From the NCBI RefSeq assembly GCF_949152225.1, contig NZ_CASCJC010000001.1:1302001-1366000 (forward strand): a DNA stretch of 64,000 bases, written 5' to 3'. A model generated the notes under the pieces. It was not told the origin of the DNA. It saw only the letters and a list, made by a program, of their open reading frames with translations, and ran no database searches. A program made the translations under genes and the position numbers. Shown one piece after another: positions 50,008 to 58,662 of this stretch (position 1 is its first letter; each line of letters begins with the position of its first letter). The DNA is from Ligilactobacillus sp900765635 (lineage in GTDB: Bacteria; Bacillota; Bacilli; Lactobacillales; Lactobacillaceae).

Positions 50008-50835
50008 TTATTTCCAAAATTCATCATAAACCGTAATTGGTAAATGTCGCTTGTGTTGTGTCTTAAGATACCAACTTTCAATTTTTTCAGCGGCTTGCTT
50101 AGCAACTTCTTTACCTTCTAGGTAATCATCAATCTGATCATAAGTAACGCCTAATGCTACTTCATCTGGTAAAGCTGGTCGGTTTTCTTCTAAATCTGCT
50201 GTAGGTGTCTTTTGATACAAATGTTTCGGTGCTCCTAAATATTGTAACATCATCCGTCCTTGCCGTTTATTCAAACGCCATAATGGTGTAATATCAGCTC
50301 CACCATCACCAAATTTTGTGTAAAAACCAGTAATCGCTTCTGCAGCATGGTCTGTTCCAATCACTGCTCCACTGCAAGCTCCAGCAATTGCATATTGCGC
50401 AATCATCCGTTGTCTAGCCTTGATATTTCCCTTATTAAAGTCACTGATTGTCACGTCATTTGCTTCCACCGCTAAGACCATTTGATCACTAGATGCTTGA
50501 ATATTGACTCTCATTGTCTGATCTGCTTGCATAAAAGCAATTGCATCTAGAGCATCTTGTTCATCAGCTTGTTGGCCATATGGTAAACGCACTGCAATAA
50601 ATTGATAACTTGCATCATTTGTTTCTTCACGTAATTCTGTAATCGCTAATTGAGCTAATTTACCGGCTAAAGTTGAATCTTGACCACCAGAAATCCCTAA
50701 GACTAATGATTTTAAAAACGGATGCTTTTTTAAATATTCCTTCATAAAATCAATTGATCGTCTAATTTCGACTTGTGGATCAATTGTTTCTTTAACACAT
50801 AATGTTTCAATGATTTCCTTTTGTAATGGCCGCAT
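50008..50835 (-). CDS. nadE: NH3-dependent NAD+ synthetase
   Basis: 275 residues. The ATP pyrophosphatase P-loop is VLGISGGQDSTLAGKLAQLA; GTDHAAEAITGFYTKFGDGG and PTADLEENRPALPDE are typical. Uses ammonia, as there is no glutaminase domain. Last step of NAD synthesis, downstream of pncB by 11 bases, so a two-gene salvage operon. Confidence 0.96.
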   Translation of the reverse strand: MRPLQKEIIETLCVKETIDPQVEIRRSIDFMKEYLKKHPFLKSLVLGISGGQDSTLAGKLAQLAITELREETNDASYQFIAVRLPYGQQADEQDALDAIAFMQADQTMRVNIQASSDQMVLAVEANDVTISDFNKGNIKARQRMIAQYAIAGACSGAVIGTDHAAEAITGFYTKFGDGGADITPLWRLNKRQGRMMLQYLGAPKHLYQKTPTADLEENRPALPDEVALGVTYDQIDDYLEGKEVAKQAAEKIESWYLKTQHKRHLPITVYDEFWK

Positions 50836-50846
50836 TTTTTGTCCCC

Positions 50847-52313
50847 CTATCGACTGTGATGTCCTAATTGATGACGAATATCATGCAATAATTGCATCTT
50901 ATTATCGTAGCATGCTTTGGATAAGTCAACTGGATAGTCTTGTGGATTTAAATCACGTTTATATTCTTCCCACAAGCTGTCAAGCTTTTCATGTGCATAC
51001 TGTTTAATTTCTTGAATCGTTGGTAAATCATAAACTAACTTACCTTCAACAAAGATATCTTGTAAGATTGGTCGAGCATTAAAGTCAGTAACCGTCTTAT
51101 TGATATACGTATAGTGTGGATGGAACATATATAAAGAATCTTCTTTACGTGGATCTTCATTCCATAAAGCAATATAATCACCTTCTGATTTACCATCAAT
51201 CTTTTTAGTGATTCGCCATACTTGTTTTCTACCCGGTGTTGAAACCTTTTCAGCATTGCTAGAAATCTTGATTGTATCTTCCATTTGACCTTGATCATTT
51301 TCAATAGCAACCATCTTGTAAACAGCACCTAATGCTGGTTGATCATAAGCGGTAATCAATTTAGTACCGACACCCCAAACACTAATTTTTGCTCCTTGCA
51401 TTTTCAAGTTCATGATAGTTTTTTCATCTAGGTCGTTGGAGGCATAAATTTTAGCTGAAGTAAAACCAGCTTCATCCAATTGTTCACGCACTCGTTTGGA
51501 AATATAAGCCATATCCCCAGAATCAATTCGTACACCTAAGAAATTAATCTTATCACCCATTTCTTTAGCAACCTTGATTGCATTTGGTACACCTGAACGT
51601 AAGGTATCATAAGTATCAACTAAAAAGACACAATCTTTATGTGTTTTTGCATAAGCCATGAATGCATCATAATCATTACGATATGCTTGAACTAACGAAT
51701 GAGCATGTGTTCCGGTTGCTGGAATGCCAAAAATTTTAGCAGCGCGCACATTACTTGTTGCATCAAATCCACCAATATAAGCAGCACGTGTGCCCCATAA
51801 AGCTGCATCAAATTCTTGTGCTCTACGTGTTCCAAATTCCATTAAAGCATCATCACCTACGACTGAGCGAATACGTGCGGCTTTAGTAGCAATCAAGGTT
51901 TGATAATTGACAATATTTAAAATTGCAGTTTCAACTAATTGACAATCAACCAAAGACCCTTCAACTTGCAAGATTGGTTCGTTATTAAAAACAACTTCAC
52001 CTTCAACTGCTGAGCGAATCGTTGCTGTAAACTTGAAATTACGCAAGTATTCAATAAAATCATCCGGATAGCCAGCCACATCTTTAAGATATGCCAAGTC
52101 TGTTGCAGTAAATTTTAAATCCTGAATATATTTAATCACACGCTCTAGACCAGCAAAAATCGCGTATCCATTATCAAATGGCAATTTTCTAAAATAAACT
52201 TCAAAAATTGCTTTTTTTTGATCGATACCTTCTAACCAATATGTTTGCATCATATTGATTTGATAAGCATCTGTATGCAATGTATAACTATCATCTGGAA
52301 ATGTTTGTACCAT
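50847..52313 (-). CDS. pncB: nicotinate phosphoribosyltransferase
   Basis: 488 residues. LHTDAYQINMMQTYW at the start, the phosphorylated-His region ATGTHAHSLVQAYRN, and FLGVRIDSGDMAYISK are family marks. Converts nicotinate to NaMN. First gene before nadE, divergent from tagA; a nicotinate salvage route fits the vitamin needs of lactic acid bacteria. Confidence 0.95.
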   Translation of the reverse strand: MVQTFPDDSYTLHTDAYQINMMQTYWLEGIDQKKAIFEVYFRKLPFDNGYAIFAGLERVIKYIQDLKFTATDLAYLKDVAGYPDDFIEYLRNFKFTATIRSAVEGEVVFNNEPILQVEGSLVDCQLVETAILNIVNYQTLIATKAARIRSVVGDDALMEFGTRRAQEFDAALWGTRAAYIGGFDATSNVRAAKIFGIPATGTHAHSLVQAYRNDYDAFMAYAKTHKDCVFLVDTYDTLRSGVPNAIKVAKEMGDKINFLGVRIDSGDMAYISKRVREQLDEAGFTSAKIYASNDLDEKTIMNLKMQGAKISVWGVGTKLITAYDQPALGAVYKMVAIENDQGQMEDTIKISSNAEKVSTPGRKQVWRITKKIDGKSEGDYIALWNEDPRKEDSLYMFHPHYTYINKTVTDFNARPILQDIFVEGKLVYDLPTIQEIKQYAHEKLDSLWEEYKRDLNPQDYPVDLSKACYDNKMQLLHDIRHQLGHHSR

Positions 52314-52486
52314 AATTTTTCCCTCTTAAGTCATTATATATTTACTATATAAAATAGTTATCCTCTCCATTTTAACACTTCTAGTATATTAAGTCTTGTA
52401 AAATCTTTAATCTTTTGCATAGTTTGCCTTTATAACTCACTATGGTAGTATAATTATAGTAAATTAATCTGAAAGTAGGCTTCCAA

Positions 52487-53221
52487 ATGAGCAAACCATT
52501 TGCAACCGTCAATGTTTTAGGACTTGATTTTATCAATACAACTAATCAAGCCTTTCTTGAACAGTTAAAAAAAGACTGTCAAACAAAAAATAATCGCTTC
52601 ATCGTAACGGCTAACCCTGAAATCGTCTTAGCCGCTAAAAATGATCTCCATTATGCTTTAGCACTCAAAACAGCTGATTACATCACTCCTGATGGAATTG
52701 GCATCATTAAAGGCGCAAAGATTTTAAAAACACCTTTACCCGAAAGAATCACTGGTTTTGACACCTTATGTGCACTCCTTGAATTTGCCAGCCAAACCAA
52801 GAAAAAAATTTTTTTACTAGGTGCTAAACCAAATGTCATTAAACAAGCTGTTGAAAATGTAGCTACTAACTATCCTGGAGCAATTATTTGTGGTTATCAT
52901 GATGGTTATTTTAAAGATGAACAAGCTGTCGTTAACCAAATTAAAAATGCTAACCCGGATATGGTTTTTGTTGCTTTAGGATTTCCTAAACAAGAATACT
53001 TTATCAAAAACCACCGCCAAGTTGCCCCAGCTTTATGGATGGGTGTTGGCGGAAGTTTCGATGTTTTGGCTGGGGTTGCTAAACGTGCCCCGCAGTTTTG
53101 GATTAATCTCCATTTAGAATGGTTTTATCGTCTTTTAAAAGAACCTAGCCGTTTCATTCGAATGTTGGCCTTACCTAAGTATTTGTTATTAGTCTATCGT
53201 AAACGTTTCTTAAATAAATAA
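52487..53221 (+). CDS. tagA: WecG/TagA/CpsF-family glycosyltransferase
   Basis: 244 residues. Motifs: FIVTANPEIVLAA, ITPDGIGIIKGAKIL, FLLGAKPNV, VALGFPKQEYFI and MGVGGSFDVLAG. The family adds N-acetylmannosamine to the lipid-linked GlcNAc primer for wall teichoic acid or a similar polymer. Single gene with TATAAT 33 bases upstream and its own terminator; no tagB/D/F genes adjacent, so the exact polymer is unknown. Confidence 0.9.
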   Translation: MSKPFATVNVLGLDFINTTNQAFLEQLKKDCQTKNNRFIVTANPEIVLAAKNDLHYALALKTADYITPDGIGIIKGAKILKTPLPERITGFDTLCALLEFASQTKKKIFLLGAKPNVIKQAVENVATNYPGAIICGYHDGYFKDEQAVVNQIKNANPDMVFVALGFPKQEYFIKNHRQVAPALWMGVGGSFDVLAGVAKRAPQFWINLHLEWFYRLLKEPSRFIRMLALPKYLLLVYRKRFLNK

Positions 53222-53224
53222 AAA

Positions 53225-53258
53225 ACTAGGAGTTTAAAGCTCCTAGCTATAATTTTTT
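53225..53258 (+). terminator. terminator of tagA
   Basis: CTAGGAG and CTCCTAG arms with a short loop, followed by a T-rich run, four bases after the stop. A second imperfect palindrome (AGGAC...GTCCT, 53259-53285) with seven T residues follows. Confidence 0.75.
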
Positions 53259-53371
53259 AGGACTGGTAGAATTTCTATCGGTCCTAATTTTTTTGTAAAA
53301 AAATAGATATATAAAAACATTTTTTAGCATAACACTTGGAAGAAAATTTTTAGATAATCTGTGTAAAATAA

Positions 53372-53450
53372 AAAGCCCTCTCTACTAAAAAACAGTAAGG
53401 AGAGCTTCTAAAGCAAAGTTAATAACTTTATTTTGAGCGACTACTTTATT
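53372..53450 (+). repeat. fragment similar to the IS relic near 14.4 kb
   Basis: AAAAAGCCCTC, CAGTAAGGAGAGCTTC and AAAGTTAATAAC repeat the order of the segment at 14389-14450. It can be read as KNSKESF with a following stop, like the IS relic, or seen as a hairpin AGCCCTC/GAGAGCTT. About 60-70 bases, no open frame. Confidence 0.45.
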
Positions 53451-53474
53451 AATTCGATTTAACAAAAAGTCTTT

Positions 53475-54173
53475 TTAACGTTCTAGATAAAATTCAAAAC
53501 GATCACCAACATATTGAGTCCGTACATATTCAAAAGGACGATCATCTTTTAGCCAAGTTACTTGCCGTAAGCGTAAAATCGCTGAACCACGTTTAATATC
53601 TAAATAATCAGCAATACGTTCTGAAGCACACGTTGCTGTTACCGTTTGTTGAGCTTTTCCAATTAAAATACCATGCTCTTCTAAAGTCCGATAAAGCGAA
53701 CTAGTTATTTGTTCTCTTTGATAGTCTTTAATCAAGTCATACGGAACTGTAGCGACCTCAAAACAAATCGGCACATCATCAGCAAAACGGATTCGTTCCA
53801 TACGTAAAACCTTTTGTTCATCACTTAATTGTAATTTTTCGCTTTCACTCATTGAAGGAGTAGTGATTAGATATGAAACCGTCCGACTTGAAGGCATTTT
53901 ACCTTGCGCTTCAGTAATCTCAGTAAAACTCGTAACTCCTGACATTTTTTCTTGAACTTTTTGACGCGAAACAAATGTCCCTGAACCTACGTGGCGTTCT
54001 AAGATTCCTTCTTCAACCAGCGTTTGAATCGCTTGACGTAAAGTCATGCGGCTGACACCAAATTGTGCTGAAAGTTCCCTTTCAGAAGGAATTCGGTCCC
54101 CGACAGCCCATTTCCCTGCTTCAATCTTTTTTTTGATTTCATTATGAATCTGAATATAGATTGGAGATCCCAT
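53475..54173 (-). CDS. nagR: GntR/UTRA regulator of N-acetylglucosamine use
   Basis: 232 residues. Winged helix IYIQIHNEIKKKIEAGKWAV with GVSRMTLRQAIQTLVEEGIL and GSGTFVS; UTRA ligand domain with LRMERIRFADDVPICFEVA and EYVRTQYVGDRFEFYLER. This is the NagR/YvoA type that responds to GlcN-6-P or GlcNAc-6-P. 24 bases after nagA, same transcript. Confidence 0.88.
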   Translation of the reverse strand: MGSPIYIQIHNEIKKKIEAGKWAVGDRIPSERELSAQFGVSRMTLRQAIQTLVEEGILERHVGSGTFVSRQKVQEKMSGVTSFTEITEAQGKMPSSRTVSYLITTPSMSESEKLQLSDEQKVLRMERIRFADDVPICFEVATVPYDLIKDYQREQITSSLYRTLEEHGILIGKAQQTVTATCASERIADYLDIKRGSAILRLRQVTWLKDDRPFEYVRTQYVGDRFEFYLER

Positions 54174-54197
54174 CTAATCACCTTCCCTTTTTATTTA

Positions 54198-55334
54198 CTA
54201 TTTTTTGAAAAGGCGACCAAAGCTATAAGTTGCTTCTAAGTTCATATCCTTATCAAAAATGTTTAAATCGGCATCTTTACCGACTGCAAGGCTACCCTTG
54301 CTAGTTAGATTAAATTCGCGTGCTTGGTTAACAGAAGACATTAATACAGCTTCTTGAATACCACAGCCTGTAAATTTCATAATGTTAACAAAAGCATCTT
54401 TGAATTGTAAAACAGACCCTGCTAACGTCCCATTTTCAAGACGAGCTTGTTTGTCTTTAACAATAACTTTTTGACCACCTAATTCAGAAATTCCTTCAGG
54501 CATCCCTTTAGCACGCATTGCATCTGTAATCAATTCGATTCTTTCTGGTCCCTTTAATTTATAAGCCAATTTAATCATATCTGGACATACATGGAAACCG
54601 TCAGAAATTAATTCACAATAAATATTATCTTCTAACAAGACATGTCCTGTTACACCTGGTTCACGATGTTTAAATTCACGTTGTGCATTATATAAATGAG
54701 TTACATGACTTGCCTTTGAATTTTTCATTTCTTCTCTAGTTGCATTACTGTGTCCTACAGAAGGTACAATCCCATGTTCAACACAATATTGTTCAAATTC
54801 AGGTGATGTTTTGTGTTCTGGAGCATAGGTTACAACCTTAATCAAATTACCGGAAAGTTCGTTCCAGCGTGCAAATACATCAACTTCAGGTGCTTTGATA
54901 TATTCTTCCGGTTGAGCTCCCTTAAAGATTGGTGAAACAAATGGTCCTTCTAAATGAATTCCTTGAATTACAGGATTCATTTCAGCTGCCTTTCTTGCAG
55001 CAACCAAGGCTTTTTCAATGTTTTCATATGATTGAGTCATGGTTGTAGGAAAATAAGTTGTTACCCCTTCTGTTACCATGTCGTTAACCATTTCATTGAT
55101 TTTTTCGGGATCGGCATCCATCGTGTCAAAGCCATAGCCGCCATGACAATGAACGTCGATAAAACCAGGAACGATAATCTTACCTTGAGCATCAATAACT
55201 TGTTGATCGCTCGCTTGTGCTTTATATTCACTAACTGGTCCAATTGCTTCGATTTGTTTATCGAAACGAATATACCCATCTGTAATTTTTTCTTCTCCTG
55301 TATAAATAACTGCGTGTTTAATGACAGTACTCAT
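54198..55334 (-). CDS. nagA: N-acetylglucosamine-6-phosphate deacetylase
   Basis: 378 residues from MSTVIKHAVIYTGEEKI (AAAGGTGGG upstream); the frame goes on to 55403 without a ribosome site. Metal and catalytic motifs: IDVHCHGGYGFDTMD, GIHLEGPF, VGHSNA, THLYNA and ELITDAM. Makes GlcN-6-P and acetate. Operon with nagR and a NagR-type operator just upstream. The GH18 enzyme at 58.7-60.4 kb could supply its sugar. Confidence 0.95.
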   Translation of the reverse strand: MSTVIKHAVIYTGEEKITDGYIRFDKQIEAIGPVSEYKAQASDQQVIDAQGKIIVPGFIDVHCHGGYGFDTMDADPEKINEMVNDMVTEGVTTYFPTTMTQSYENIEKALVAARKAAEMNPVIQGIHLEGPFVSPIFKGAQPEEYIKAPEVDVFARWNELSGNLIKVVTYAPEHKTSPEFEQYCVEHGIVPSVGHSNATREEMKNSKASHVTHLYNAQREFKHREPGVTGHVLLEDNIYCELISDGFHVCPDMIKLAYKLKGPERIELITDAMRAKGMPEGISELGGQKVIVKDKQARLENGTLAGSVLQFKDAFVNIMKFTGCGIQEAVLMSSVNQAREFNLTSKGSLAVGKDADLNIFDKDMNLEATYSFGRLFKK

Positions 55335-55371
55335 AACTAATCCCACCTTTAATGATATACCTTTACTATAA

Positions 55372-55385
55372 TCGGTATAGACCAA
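55372..55385 (-). promoter_or_regulatory. NagR (DasR/YvoA-type) operator upstream of nagA
   Basis: Minus strand TTGGTCTATACCGA, a near palindrome fitting the dre-type TGGTCTAGACCA pattern, lying over the probable -35 to -10 space about 40 bases before the nagA start. Confidence 0.65.
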
Positions 55386-55423
55386 AAAAGCAAGCAGTTT
55401 CAAGACAAATTAACAGATTTATC

Positions 55424-56233
55424 TCATTTTGTTTGAACGCTTTGATCTTTAGCAATTGTAGCATCAATTCCTTTAACCACAGCAGTCATAAAGCCAGCTT
55501 CTTGCATCGCTAATAAACCTGCAATCGTCGTGCCTCCAGGAGAACAAACATCATCTACTAATTCCATGGGCGTTTTAGAACTAGCTAAAACTTTCTTGGC
55601 ACTACCTAACACAGCTTGTGCACTAATTTTAGTTGCCTCTTTCTTAGTTAAACCATATTTAACTCCAGTTCTAGCCATAGCATCGATATAAAAATAAACA
55701 TAAGCAGGTGAACTTCCCGCTAACGCCACAAATGTACTAAAATCTTTTTCAGGTAATTCTACAGTTTGTCCGATACTAGCAAGAAGTTCTTGGCATTTTT
55801 GGTAATTAGTAGCACTTAATTTATCATTACCTACCAAAGCCGTCATCCCAGCTGCAATCTCTACATTAACATTTGGCATAATTCGTAAAATTTCAAGTTC
55901 ATCGCTGGCTAACACACTTTTAATTTCAGCTAAGCTTACACCTGTTACCATCGAAACCACAACTGGCTTTTTTTGCTTAACGACATCTTTAATTTCAAGT
56001 AAGACATCTTTTAATACAATTGGCTTAATCGCTAAAAATAAAATATCAGCTTGTTTAACTACCTCTTGATTGCTTACACAAGCGTTCAAACCTAACTTTG
56101 CAGCATATGGTTGATAACTTTCTTTATGTGCACTATGTACATAAATATCTTTTGGCATTACAGTCTGTTGTTGTTGCCAGCCTGCAATAATTGCTCGTGC
56201 CATATTACCGACACCTATAAAACCTACTTTCAT
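55424..56233 (-). CDS. proC: pyrroline-5-carboxylate reductase
   Basis: 269 residues. N-terminal NADP fold MKVGFIGVGNMARAIIAGW; C-terminal signature DDVCSPGGTTIAGLLAMQEAG. Last step of proline synthesis. ATG 56233 with GGAGG upstream; single gene, 90 bases before nagA. Confidence 0.95.
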   Translation of the reverse strand: MKVGFIGVGNMARAIIAGWQQQQTVMPKDIYVHSAHKESYQPYAAKLGLNACVSNQEVVKQADILFLAIKPIVLKDVLLEIKDVVKQKKPVVVSMVTGVSLAEIKSVLASDELEILRIMPNVNVEIAAGMTALVGNDKLSATNYQKCQELLASIGQTVELPEKDFSTFVALAGSSPAYVYFYIDAMARTGVKYGLTKKEATKISAQAVLGSAKKVLASSKTPMELVDDVCSPGGTTIAGLLAMQEAGFMTAVVKGIDATIAKDQSVQTK

Positions 56234-56348
56234 CTGTTTCCTCCGTTCAAATTGAGCTAATCCAATTATACCTGTTTATGTAACTTAACGCCATTTGTTT
56301 ATTTTAATTGGCTTACTGATTATAGACCATTAAAATTTATATGAGCAC

Positions 56349-56378
56349 AAAAAAACCTGTATCGCACAGATACAGGCT
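56349..56378 (-). terminator. terminator after tRNA-Gln
   Basis: GCCTGTATC and GATACAGGT arms with a five-base loop, followed by T residues on the minus strand, six bases after the tRNA. Confidence 0.8.
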
Positions 56379-56383
56379 CAGAC

Positions 56384-56454
56384 TGGGGTAGCTGGATTCG
56401 AACCAGCGCATGAGGGAGTCAAAGTCCCTTGCCTTACCGCTTGGCTATACCCCA
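56384..56454 (-). tRNA. tRNA-Gln (anticodon UUG)
   Basis: Minus strand TGGGGTATAGCCAAGCGGTA to TTCGAATCCAGCTACCCCA; anticodon loop CTTTGAC gives UUG. The T-first acceptor pair is usual for glutamine tRNA. Confidence 0.95.
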
Positions 56455-56458
56455 ATGG

Positions 56459-56540
56459 TGGAAGGGAGTGGATTCGAACCACCGAACCCGAAGGAGCGGA
56501 TTTACAGTCCGCCGCGTTTAGCCACTTCGCTACCCTTCCA
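56459..56540 (-). tRNA. tRNA-Tyr (anticodon GUA)
   Basis: Minus strand GGAAGGG...CCCTTCC acceptor; anticodon loop CTGTAAA gives GUA; long variable arm (TCCTTCGGG) as expected for tyrosine tRNA. A following CCA is encoded (56456-56458). Confidence 0.95.
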
Positions 56541-56652
56541 TTTCCTTACGTCAGCTCTTATCGCAGCTGACTTAATTATTCTACACAGAATCGCACCAAT
56601 AATCAAGTACTTTTTTAAATTTTTTTGACTTTAACACAAAAAAATTTGAATA

Positions 56653-56689
56653 CAAAAAAATCTGGCCTTTTTTAGCCAGATTTTTTACT
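56653..56689. terminator. terminator of the peptide transporter gene
   Basis: AAAAAATCTGGC and GCCAGATTTTTT form a perfect stem with T runs on both strands at the transporter stop codon. Confidence 0.85.
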
Positions 56690-58157
56690 ATTTAATACCT
56701 TCCATCAGCTTTTCAATTCGTGGAATAAAGAAGATTAAAATAATCCCAAAAATAACTGTCATACCACCTACAACACCATAGTATAAGACTTCTGTTTCAG
56801 GGGTATATAAACGTACAATTTGAGCATTAATAGCTTGGGCTACCGCATCACCTAAGAACCAAAGACTCATCATTTGAGCTTGGAAAATTTTTGGTGCTAA
56901 TTTAGTTGTTACGGATAAACCAATTGGTGAAATCAACATTTCACCAATAATAACCAATGCCCAACTCATTGTTAACCATAAAGGACTAACACGGGTATCT
57001 GTTCCAAAAAGTAAGCCCGGTAACATCATCCATAAAAATGATGCACCTGCAAAAAACAATCCCAAAGAAAACTTCTTAGGTGAAGATGGTTGGCGTGTTC
57101 CTAACTTAGTCCACAACCAAGCAAAAAATGGAACATAAAGCATGATAAACAATGGGTTTAAACTTTGGAACCAACTAGATGGGAAAGCTTTACCAAAGAT
57201 GCTTAAACGCGTTTGGTCTTGCGCAAATATCGCTAATACAACTGAGCCTTGTTCTTCAATTGCCCAAAACATAATTGAAGCAACAAACAATGGAACATAC
57301 GCCCACACACGCGAACGTTCTACCTTAGTAATCTTTTTACTACCTAAAATTCTAATGAAGTAATATAACGGAATAATAACAGCAATAATCGTCAACAATG
57401 TAATAATGTTTTCGATATTTAATGCGTTAAACAATCCCATAATCGTCAAGATTAAAACTAAAGCAATCACAGCTATGACTGTCTTTTGTACTAAGCTTTT
57501 AACTTCATGTGGTTCAATTGGATCACTTGGATATAAACTTGAAGTAGATAAATATTTTTTACCATCGATTACATATTGAACTAATCCAAAAAACATTCCG
57601 ATTGCAGCTAACGAAAAGCCTAAATGGAAATTAACTTCTTGGCCTAAATAACCTACAATATATGGCGCGATAAAAGCACCTAGGTTAATTCCAAAAACAA
57701 AAATACTAAATCCTGAATCTCTTCTTGGATCATTTTCAGAATACAAACTTCCGACCATTTCTGAAACATTTGGCTTCAATAAACCTGTCCCAAAAACAAT
57801 TAAAGCAATCGATACAAACAAAGCAGTTTTTCCAAATGGTGTTGCTAAGACAATATGTCCTAACATAATTAAAACCCCACCGATAAAAACTGTCTTACGA
57901 CTGCCTAAAATACGGTCACTAATAAATCCACCTAAGACACTAGAAAGATATACCATCGAACCATAAATTGACATAATCGAAGCAGCCGTTGCTTTATCAA
58001 ATCCCAAGCCTCCGTCTGCTACCGAATAATACATGTAAAATAATAGAATGGCACGCATCCCATAATAACTAAATCTTTCCCACATTTCAGTGAAGAAAAG
58101 TGTCGACAATCCACGTGGATGTCCTAAAAATGCGGCGTCCTTATCTTTGCCACTCAT
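56688..58157 (-). CDS. dtpT: POT-family proton-coupled di/tripeptide transporter
   Basis: 489 residues from MSGKDKDAAFLGHPRGLSTL (GGAGGGG about 10 bases upstream). The PTR2 signature is FFTEMWERFSYYGMRAIL with the ExxER motif, and FSIFVFGINLGAFIAPYIVG is the second. About 14 membrane helices. It takes up di- and tripeptides, which PepC and other peptidases then cut. Single gene. Confidence 0.93.
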   Translation of the reverse strand: MSGKDKDAAFLGHPRGLSTLFFTEMWERFSYYGMRAILLFYMYYSVADGGLGFDKATAASIMSIYGSMVYLSSVLGGFISDRILGSRKTVFIGGVLIMLGHIVLATPFGKTALFVSIALIVFGTGLLKPNVSEMVGSLYSENDPRRDSGFSIFVFGINLGAFIAPYIVGYLGQEVNFHLGFSLAAIGMFFGLVQYVIDGKKYLSTSSLYPSDPIEPHEVKSLVQKTVIAVIALVLILTIMGLFNALNIENIITLLTIIAVIIPLYYFIRILGSKKITKVERSRVWAYVPLFVASIMFWAIEEQGSVVLAIFAQDQTRLSIFGKAFPSSWFQSLNPLFIMLYVPFFAWLWTKLGTRQPSSPKKFSLGLFFAGASFLWMMLPGLLFGTDTRVSPLWLTMSWALVIIGEMLISPIGLSVTTKLAPKIFQAQMMSLWFLGDAVAQAINAQIVRLYTPETEVLYYGVVGGMTVIFGIILIFFIPRIEKLMEGIK

Positions 58158-58358
58158 AATAATTAAACCCCTCCAATTAATTCTAAAAAAACAGTTATGC
58201 ATCTAATTATAATTTCATTTGCAATTTAGGTCAATAAAACTACCTGATTTTAGCTTTTAAAAACCCAACTATCCAATTAAATACATTTAATTTTTGAGTA
58301 AATCATTAACCATAGAAACTTAAAAATATTATTTTTCAACATTAAAATAAAAAGAAGA

Positions 58359-58643
58359 GGGGCTGGGAAAAAAGAACCAGTCTGGACATAAAAATAGCTG
58401 ATTGAATTTCTAAAAATGAAATTTGATCAGCTATTTTTCTATTATGTCTATTTTGGGTTCGTTTTTTTAGGGATTTTATCCCTCTTTTTTGGAATAAATG
58501 CCATAATTTTGATATGTTAATCGCCAGAAGTAGTAATCCTAATTCATTTCGAACTGCTTTTTCACCTCTAACATGAACTCGGCGCACACCAATTTTTTGA
58601 CGTGAGTCTTTTTTCTATTGAAACTGAGTTTTTTCCCAGCTCC
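58359..58643 (-). mobile_element. internally deleted IS1182-type insertion sequence, 285 bp
   Basis: Both ends remain as inverted repeats: GGGGCTGGGAAAAAA at 58359-58373 and, inverted, GGAGCTGGGAAAAAA at 58629-58643. Inside, the minus strand encodes the C-terminus of an IS1182-like transposase (RQKIGVRRVHVRGEKAVRNE, LGLLLLAINISKLWH). A stop lies upstream of it, so no active transposase is made. A hairpin (AAATAGCTGATTGAA pairing with TTTGATCAGCTATTT) lies inside. The rest of 58158-58662 holds nothing else seen. Confidence 0.65.
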
Positions 58644-58662
58644 ACCTTCTTGGTGTCTTAGC

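Noticed and set aside
58342..58587. Separate 81-residue gene
   Set aside because: It is the tail of an IS1182-like transposase within a deleted IS copy and lacks a start signal.
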